Below, one piece after another: positions 56,812 to 64,000 of a stretch of DNA of 64,000 nucleotides. This DNA is from Muscardinus avellanarius (taxonomy: Eukaryota > Chordata > Mammalia > Rodentia > Gliridae): the NCBI GenBank assembly GCA_963383645.1, contig OY726562.1, positions 315,001 through 379,000 on the forward strand. Direction: 5' to 3'. A program made the position numbers and the translations under genes. The stretch's first letter is position 1; each line of letters opens with the position of its first letter. Under the pieces are notes generated by a model. The model was given only the letters and a program-made list of their open reading frames with translations. It was not told the origin of the DNA and searched no databases.

Positions 56812-57229
56812 AGCTTGGCATGGTGGCACATGCTTGCAATCCCAATCCTTGGGAGGCTGAGACAGAGGACTGAAAGTCTGAGGCCAGCCTTAGCAATTTT
56901 GTGAGAATCTATCATAAAAAATAAAGGGCCTTTCCAGGCATGGTGGCGCACGCTTGTAATCCCCGCGCTTGGGAGGCTGAGACAGGAGGATCACATAGGT
57001 TCGAAGCCAGCCTCAGCTACGTAGTGAGGCTTTTAGGAACTTAGTGAGACCCTGTTTCCAAATAAAATATAAAATAGGTCTGGGAGTATAGTCTGGAGGT
57101 AGAAAGCCTCTGGGTTCCACCCCCAGTACCACCAAAAAATAAAAATAAATAAATAAATAAATACATAAATAAATAAAAGGCCTAGGGGTATAGCTTAGTG
57201 GTAGAGCATCCTCAGTCAATCTTCAGTGT
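56812..57229 (+). mobile_element. B1-ID SINE, sense, outer member of a nest
   Basis: The head CAGCTTGGCATGGTGGCACA is at 56811. The ID part (AGGGGTATAGCTTAGTGGTAGAG) is at 57184-57229. The SINE at 56934-57133 is inserted at its central linker, with AAAGGGCC / AAAAGGCC flanks. Confidence 0.83.
56934..57133 (+). mobile_element. B1-ID SINE, sense, nested
   Basis: CCAGGCATGGTGGCGCACGC to CCACCCCCAGTACCACC, followed by an AAAT array to 57175. Confidence 0.9.
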
Positions 57230-58189
57230 CATGTATATTATGTTATATACATTTAAAGTAAGATTATTACTCAGATGGACTTTTGAAGTAATGGTGTAAT
57301 ATGTGGGAAGAGGATGGATGTACAGCCAGAGGCTGAGAGGGGCCGAGAAAGCTGGATTATGTACTTGCTCGGATCCCTGCGGGGCTCCGCTCCTGCAGGA
57401 CACCAATGTGTCCTGTTCACTGCGTGGCTCATGGTATACACGCCAGGCCTGGGTGAGGCGGGGCTCAGCTAATTAGCGTCACCACACGTGTCACTGAAGA
57501 GCCCCAGGGAACCTGTGGCAGCAGGCTTTGCGTCAGGTGTTATGTGGAGTGAGGGCTGATGTGAAGGGAGCTATGGTTTGAGGAAGTGGTGGGTGGCACA
57601 CCTGTCGGTACGTGACTGTGGGTCACGCCCAGGTGGGAGGGAATAGGTGCAGGGGTGGAGGAGCAGCCGTGGGCCTCTGCAGGGGTCGCCCCTGAGGCCG
57701 CAGAAGCCTCTGCCCCCTCCCATGATGCGGGAGATCAACACCTGCTCCTCGCCACCAGGTCCACACAGCACGAAACTGAAGGAGGTTCAAGGAGGTGGGC
57801 ACCGTGAGCACGCATCTAGAATATGATCACATTTTAAGAAGTGTTGAGTATTCAGAACTTTCTTATATTCCTCAATGTGAGAATTTAGCTGTGCTCTGCA
57901 TTTAAAAACTCTTAACCTTATCCCAACGATGGCCTCATCACCATTATGATGCTACCACTTACAGAATAAAACTTTAAAAATACACATATTTTTTTAAGCC
58001 AGAGTGCTTTTCTTATCTTGGAAGCTAAAAAATAAGTCAAAGAAATCACATTAGAGCTAGCCAGACACTCACTTGTTCATTAATGCAGAAAAGCAAAGAT
58101 TAATAATTTTATTGTTATCTTAAGATGATACCGCATTAATTCTCCCAAAGGAAAAGGTCTAATCATTGGCTCCTAGGAGTCTTATGGAA

Positions 58190-58394
58190 TTTTTTGTATA
58201 GTAATGGTGATTGGCCCCAGGAGCATTCTGCCCCAAGCTACACCCCCAACCTTATTTTAATTTTTATTTGAAAACACAGTCTCACTAAGCTGCTGAGAGC
58301 TTTGCTAAATTGCTGATGCTGGTCACAAACCTGCGATCCTCCTGTCTCAGCCTCCCAAGTACTGGGATCACAGGTGTGTGTCACCAAGCCTGGC
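58190..58394 (-). mobile_element. B1-ID SINE, antisense
   Basis: GTAATGGTGATTGGCCCCAGG to GTCACCAAGCCTGGC. TTATGGAAT is duplicated on both sides. It is the only antisense SINE downstream of the gene. Confidence 0.88.
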
Positions 58395-58964
58395 AGTTTT
58401 ATGGAATCTTAAGAAAAAAAAATATCTAGTATAAGGGTTATTTTGTCAGCAAATTCTCAGGAATACCACACACAATCTTCACCTGGCTCAGAATTTGTTG
58501 TAGTGGTTGGATCATTCTGGATTTGAATGCTATAAGAGAAGAGGGGTTTAATAGAGAAACAGTACTTTCTGTGGCTGGCCCTCTTCTGTTCTTTTGTTTT
58601 GTTTTGTTTTACAAGTTCTAGGTGTTATTTCTATTAGTTGATACCCACTTGATTATTTACTAAGACTCACAAGACTCATAGAAACAGATATTTTAAAATT
58701 AAATGTTATTATAAAACAGACATTTCCTTCTTTGCCGTGCTACATCAAAATTATCATTTGTATTGCGCTATCTGAACTGGTTCTAGACAAACGGGAAAAG
58801 ACAATACATGGTGCCCGTTCCTCTCACAAGCATGAGCATCTGTCTCCATCAGAAGTCAGTGTTTTGAGAAGTCACACTTCATAGATAATAACTCAGAGAA
58901 GTACGTGTGCCTCGTCGCGCATCACCACGCGTGCCGGGGCACTTCTCCCCAGTTGTGTAACAGC

Positions 58965-59026
58965 GATAAAGTCACACTTTATCGATAAAGTTGACACTGT
59001 ATCTCTGTCAAAAGATAAAGTCACAC
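58965..59026 (+). repeat. Three GATAAAGT repeats and a 16-base palindrome
   Basis: GATAAAGTCACAC at 58965-58977 and 59014-59026 and GATAAAGTTGACAC at 58984-58997. ACTTTATCGATAAAGT at 58976-58991 is a perfect palindrome. Each copy contains a GATA-factor core. Confidence 0.6.
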
Positions 59027-59795
59027 GACCCAGGGCTGAGGCAGGAGGCCTGCCACCCCCAGACCTGGCTCCTCCTGGGACAAGCGTGAGGAGGGCTCTA
59101 TCGTCCTCGCCAGTGTAAAACCAGCTGGCCCTCTCTTCCAAATAGCGGCCCCTGGAGAGGAGAGATGCTGCCCTGGAGATTCACGACATATTTGTTACAA
59201 GGCATTTTTCAATTGGCAGCGATCACACAGGCAGAAAGAATTTGTGTTTTGTTGTGTCTCACTGTGCCAGCCATAAAGACACTGGTTGTCACTTTCCCTC
59301 CATCTTTAGTCCAACATCACATCACTACATGTGTGGAAAGGGCCTGTTTAAGATGATTTAAATCCTGGTTTGTGTTTTGAGTTCTCTAGGTCACAGATTC
59401 TTGTCCATTTATTGCAGAATATGTCTCATTTTTCCACACTATCAGCACACAGTGGAAAGGGTCAACTTATTGGAGATTACTGGTATGTATGTATTAACAA
59501 TTTAAAACTTTGGAAAAAAATTGCATCAAGTAGGTGTAGCTGTAATAGAGAGGAATTGAGAGATGATTTTTAAGAAAGAGTATATTTCCACGCTCGTTTT
59601 CTGCTCAAAGTAGGACTAACTTCACTGTTCACACTTTTCTATTTAAAGACTGTGTTCTACTCTCAATTAGATTATATACTTCAAATCAAAGTTATATTAG
59701 CAATAAACAACTTGAAAATGCAGACGAGGAGCCTTTTCCTTTTTCCTTATAAAAATGGTTGTGAACTGGGCGTGGTGGGCACGCTTGCAATCTAG

Positions 59796-60008
59796 AGCCA
59801 GGCGTGGTGGCGCGCGCTTGTCATCCCAGCATTTGGGAGGCAGACTAGAGGATCGCGGTTCGCGGACAGCCTCAGCTATTTAGTGAAGCTCTTTGCAACT
59901 CCGTGAGACCCTGTTTCAAAATAAAAAATAAAAAATAGGGCTGGGGGTGTAGCTCGGAGTTAGAATGCCCCTGGGTTCTATCCCCAGTACCGCAACAAAC
60001 AAACAAAC
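59796..60008 (+). mobile_element. B1-ID SINE, sense, with a head fragment in front
   Basis: AGCCAGGCGTGGTGGCGCGC to TATCCCCAGTACCGCAAC, with an AAAC array. A 28-base head fragment (ACTGGGCGTGGTGGGCACGC) lies directly upstream at 59765-59793. Confidence 0.9.
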
Positions 60009-60469
60009 AAACAACTAACCTAAGAATACAACCAACGTGACTCATAAGTTAGGATGCCTGGGATCCAGTAGGTCTTGATGGGCTCCTTCCTGGGGACACT
60101 GGCGGTCAGTCCCCAGAGCCAGCTCAGCGCTCTGCGCCCACATCCTGGGTGAGCCTCCAGAGCCACTGGGCTCCCTCGGACCCTGCCTTGCATTCCAGTC
60201 CTTCTGCCCTCTGTCCTCTTTGGGCAGCTTTGGAACCCAGCCACTTACACTGCAAGCCCTACATTTTAAGTAAAAGTTTAAAAAAAGAACTTTGTCTCCT
60301 GCCATGTGATGGTAAAGCTACCAGCTAGAATATGAGTTCCCTGGCTGATGCTTTAAGCACTTTTTTTTTTTGCTAATTCTAAGTAAAATGGCTATTTGGG
60401 ATATTCTGATAAAACCTATGTTTTAAAGGACCAGGATGTGAAGATACTTTAGGAATAAGAAATATTCTA

Positions 60470-60673
60470 GCCGGGCGTGGTGGCGCACGCTTGTAATCCC
60501 CGCGCTTGGGAGGCAGAGACAGGAGGATCGCGCAGGTTCGAAGCCAGCCGCGCGCGCTGGTTTAGGAGACCCTGTTTCCAAAAAAATGAAAATGTAAAAA
60601 ATAGGTCTGGGAGTGTAGCCCGCAGGTAGAAGGGCTTCCAGGAACCCCAGTACCACCAAAAAAAAAAAAAAAA
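60470..60673 (+). mobile_element. B1-ID SINE, sense, GC-rich subtype
   Basis: GCCGGGCGTGGTGGCGCACG to CAGGAACCCCAGTACCACC plus poly-A. It has the GCCGCGCGCGCTGG block. AAGAAATATTCTA flanks both sides with no visible change, so it is among the youngest here. Confidence 0.93.
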
Positions 60674-61207
60674 GAAATATTCTAAAGATGTAAATGACTT
60701 CAAAGATGGTAGTATGGCTATAGCTCAGAGGTAAAACAGTCACCTGAAATGTGGGTAGAACTGAGACCATTCCAAGATGCGTAAATCTGTAGATCGTCTT
60801 TGGTAGGATGGCAATTTTGATTATACTTATTCGGCCCAGCCAAGAGCATCCTGATGCTACCTACAAAGCCCTGTCTTTGAGAACTCCCAGTGTTAGTAAA
60901 GTGTTATTTCGAGGCATGCTAAGAGGCAGAGGGCATCATTCCACCAGTGCCAACAGGTAGCCAGTGGCCAGGGGAGCCCCGCCCCTCACTGTGAGGGCCG
61001 CAGCAGATGCCTGAGGTCCCATGGTGCTCCTCCCGACTCCACACAGCAATGCTGCTTGAGGTCCAAGTGGTCGGCCCAGCATGAGAACTGCAGCCCCTCC
61101 AGCTGATCAAAGCAGGAGTTTCCAGGAGTGGGACAGGTTATATTTCTAGAATATTTCTATGTCCCCCCCTTACACAAAGCAAATAATTTTAAGAAGGGCA
61201 TTTATAA

Positions 61208-61408
61208 GCCAGGTGTGATGGTGCACACCTGTAATCCCAGTGTTTAGGAGGCCGAGACAGGAGGATTGCAGGTTCAAGGCAAGGCCAGCCTCAACCACTT
61301 AGCGAGACTCAGAAATCTAGAGACACCCTGTTTTAGAACAACAACAACAAAAAATAGGTCTGGGGATGTAGCTTGGAGGTAGAATGCTCTTGTGTTCAGT
61401 CCCCAGGG
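61208..61408 (+). mobile_element. B1-ID SINE, sense
   Basis: AGCCAGGTGTGATGGTGCAC to TTCAGTCCCCAGG, with an AAC linker array. Confidence 0.87.
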
Positions 61409-61414
61409 CCAGGA

Positions 61415-61485
61415 GGAGAAGGAAGAGGAGGAGGAGGAGGAGGAGGAGGAGGAGGAGGAGGAGGAGGAGGAGGAGGAGGAGGAGA
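61415..61485 (+). repeat. (GGA)n microsatellite
   Basis: About 20 GAG units grown from the SINE tail. It is open on both strands, so the Glu-rich and Leu-rich open frames are artefacts. Confidence 0.95.
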
Positions 61486-62519
61486 TGATGGAGGCAGCAG
61501 AGGCGGGAGGCTACTCCAGTAGTCTTGCTCCGATGCTCCCTCCCCAGCTGCAGTGGGGTCAGACATTGTGCCTTTCTCTCTCTTGACTTTCCTGTCACTT
61601 CTCACACTCTCCTGCTCCCCACCACCCTGGGGAGGGGCTTTCCTCCTCTACAGCGCCCTGTCCTGTGTATTTTTCACTTGCGGGTCTAAAGAGGCTTTGA
61701 GAAGCAGGGTCACCCCACCATGATGGTTGAGATCCACGTGAGGTTTCCCTGCGTTACCATGGAAAGCACGGGGGAAGGGGAGCTCTCCCCAGAGGCCTAT
61801 CCACATCTCTGAGCTAGAGGCGGGTTCTGCACAGCCTCCGAGCAGCCCTCCACTAGAAGGTGAGTGCCCGCATGGACCGCTGAGCTGCAGGTGTTTTCCC
61901 AGGCTCCTTCCTCGAGGGGCATTTCCAGTGCGCCAGAGCCGCCCTTCCCAGGGTCTGCCCTCAGAACTGAGGCGAGTCAGTCTGCGGTACCCAGGCGGGT
62001 TCCTGGCTGTCCCCGGGGTGCATTCCAAGTGCGCCTCGGTGGCTGTTCCTGTTGGTCGACATGTCTTGCATACCGAGCTTTCTGCCCAAGCTCAAGGACA
62101 GAGGGGAAAACAGGTTTAAAAGTTAATAAACAAAGGGGAGTGTTGTCCCATGACTCGTCCCTGGGGTGTCCACAGGCAGAAGGTCTGTACTGGCTCTCCG
62201 AGGTCTTGTCTGAGGCATTAATCCATCTGGAGACAGAACCACTGGTGTGTGTGGGGGTCAGCAACAATGAGCACAGCAAGAAACTCCACTGAGACAAAGC
62301 ACACTTAGATGGCTCATCCCAAGAGCAAACAGAAGGGGCGGGATGAGTGAAAGCTATTATACTGAGTCCAGTTCCCACTCCCAAGGATGGTGTCGAGAGA
62401 GGCCAAGCCAGCGTCCTTCAGACAGGGTCCCTGCTGGCTGCCCTCTCTCCCTGTGTCCCAAACAGAATGCTCTATCGTCATCTCCATCCTGACAGCCTCC
62501 CAGGGTAGGAAAGGCAAGC

Positions 62520-62665
62520 CAAGAACACATAATCCTGGTAGTATGGAGGCTGAGACAGGAGGACTGAGGCCAGCCTCCACAACTCAGCAAGACCCTGTGT
62601 CAAAACAGAAAGGGCTGGGGGTGTGGCTCAGGAGTGCCATGCCCCTGCGTTCAATGTCCACAGTA
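62520..62665 (+). mobile_element. B1-ID SINE, sense, 5'-truncated
   Basis: CATAATCCTGGTAGTATGGAGGC to CAATGTCCACAGTAC. The head is missing. Confidence 0.82.
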
Positions 62666-62743
62666 CAAAAAAAGAAAAAGAAAAAGAAAGAAGAGAAAAA
62701 GAAGAAAGAAAGAAAGAAATGAAAGAAAGAGAGAGAGAGAGAG

Positions 62744-62794
<51 letters not shown>

Positions 62795-62805
62795 AGAAAG
62801 AAAGA
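62665..62805 (+). repeat. (GAAA)n purine tract
   Basis: About 140 bases of almost pure purine, mostly GAAA, grown from a SINE tail. Confidence 0.95.
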
Positions 62806-64000
62806 GGCCAAGGATGAGGGCCAACAGAGGGTAAAGATCCTGGCTGGCACTCAATTCTCGGCTGGAGGCAGAAGTATCTTAAGCTGCTTTGTTCAGAAGA
62901 GGAGAGGGAATGGTCATGAACAGACCCTCAGGGGCTAAAGGAGGGGGACACTGGAGGGGCAGGCGCCCTCCCAAGGCTGGTCTTCAGTAGAGGCCAGATG
63001 TGGTGGAGCCAGCTGGGGAGGGGAGGGTACAGCCCCAGCCTTGTCCAGAGTGAAAAGGCCACAAAGTCCAGCAAAGCCCTTGTCCTGATTTTAGTATATG
63101 TATCAACTACATGACATTTAAAAAGTCCTAAAGTGTTTGAATTGTGGGATGGTGGGAGTGGTGGTCTCCCCGCAGCCTGCCCGTGGGACCTGGAAGGATC
63201 TGAATCCCAGCCCACCTAGGGCAAGCCAGGCCTGCCTGCTGGTCCACACCTGCCCCCCCTCCCTCCCATGTGGGGAGGCTTGGGGCTGCCTTGATTATGG
63301 GGCGTGAGGGCTGGGCAGGGGCAGCCCGAGGGAATAGCCTCCTCTATCAAGCTCAGGAGGCCACAGGGGCAGGAGGCCTCAGCTTCTTAGTTACAATCCC
63401 TGGGACCTGGGGACCAGGAACGTGACTCTGTTCATGCCAAGTGCATCCTCTCCAGGTGGTTCAGAAGTCAGGCTCCAGGCAGCTTCTTAAAGCCCTGCTT
63501 ATTAGCAGGGTGGAAAAAGGTAGTTCTCCTTTAAATACCCAGGGAGGGGCAGTGTGCTTGGCAGGCAGGGTTATTTCTGGCTCACCTTCCACCCAGTGTA
63601 GTCCTGGTGTCCTGACTTTACAGAGGGCGCGCCTCTTGTTGAGCTGGGCACAGCGGTGAACCCTTGGCTCTGTTTTCCATCCCATAAAAGATACACAAAT
63701 TGGTGCTGGAAGGGGTCCAGCAGGAAGCGCCGTCCACGGCGGTCTCCTGGCACCTGCCTTCTCCTTCGCTCGGCTGCTCAGGAGTCCAGCGCAGGGACAG
63801 GGTTCTCTTTCCAGTTGGCATTTGAAGTTGCCTTAATAACAGGCGCAGGGCGGGCAGCCCCCTCAGGCTGACCCTGGTCTCCAGGCCTGGTCACTCCCGT
63901 GCCCGCCAGAGGTGTTCCAGCAGATTGAGCACACACTCTCTCCTTCTTCCTCCACTCTTTTGCCTTGGGCAATAAAACATTGTGGCAGAACAAAGAGAAA

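Larger units (their letters stand above)
56771..64000. other. Region downstream of SYNPO2, no gene seen
   Basis: No exon-like block with splice sites was found on either strand. It holds seven SINEs, a GGA and a GAAA microsatellite and several unique stretches (57230-58189, 58395-59795, 60676-61207, 61483-62519 and 62804-64000). Three GATAAAGT repeats and a 16-base palindrome lie at 58965-59026. Confidence 0.6.

Noticed and set aside
61317..61605. Poly-Leu, poly-Pro and poly-Glu open frames
   Set aside because: They arise from the GGA microsatellite, which lacks stops in every frame.

Overview
This window is vertebrate nuclear DNA, most likely from a squirrel-like (sciuromorph) rodent. The evidence is about 48 copies of a composite SINE with a B1-like (7SL-derived) head and an ID-like (tRNA-derived) tail, as in the B1-dID/STRID elements of squirrels and relatives. 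There are also free ID elements, 3' ends of rodent L1, long CA/TG arrays, and a mammalian gene cut into exons by large introns. The species assignment is an inference.

One protein-coding gene is present: SYNPO2 (synaptopodin-2, myopodin) on the + strand, without its first exon. Four coding exons can be placed with matching splice sites and phases: 22986-23137 (second half of the PDZ domain), 28218-28918 (fast-evolving linker with a Glu-Ala repeat), 32416-34598 (the large proline-rich exon with basic motifs and a PPPY motif) and 55466-56011 (alternative last exon). The large exon either runs to its own stop at 34596-34598, or splices from a donor ten codons earlier (CAG|GTGTGG after 34568) to the exon at 55466 in the same phase. 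This gives two C-termini. Without exon 1 the window encodes about 1011 residues (short form) or 1183 residues (long form). With the roughly 35 residues I recall for human exon 1, these become about 1046 and 1218, against about 1093 and 1261 in human. Most of the shortfall lies in exon 3.

Layout: 1-22985 is intron 1, with SINEs, two antisense L1 copies, one antisense LTR and microsatellites. Intron 2 (23138-28217) holds a clustered MEF2 site and AP-1 site at 26623-26642 and a three-layer SINE nest. Intron 3 (28919-32415) is AT-rich, with an L1 3' end. 34569-55465 is 3' UTR for the short form and intron for the long form. The long-form 3' UTR runs to a poly(A) signal at 56744. From about 56770 to the end I see no gene. 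The gene expected next in mammals (MYOZ2) is not visible.

The product is an actin-, alpha-actinin- and filamin-associated protein of Z-discs and stress fibres, able to shuttle to the nucleus, with a PPxY motif for WW-domain partners such as BAG3. I found no prokaryotic-style system, CRISPR array or intact mobile element. The more interesting signals are the alternative C-terminus, the remodelled exon 3, a putative muscle regulatory element, serial insertions into one L1 target site, an apparent switch in SINE orientation at the 3' end of the gene, and several unexplained local duplications. All coordinates were read by eye. SINE boundaries are good to about 5-10 bases.
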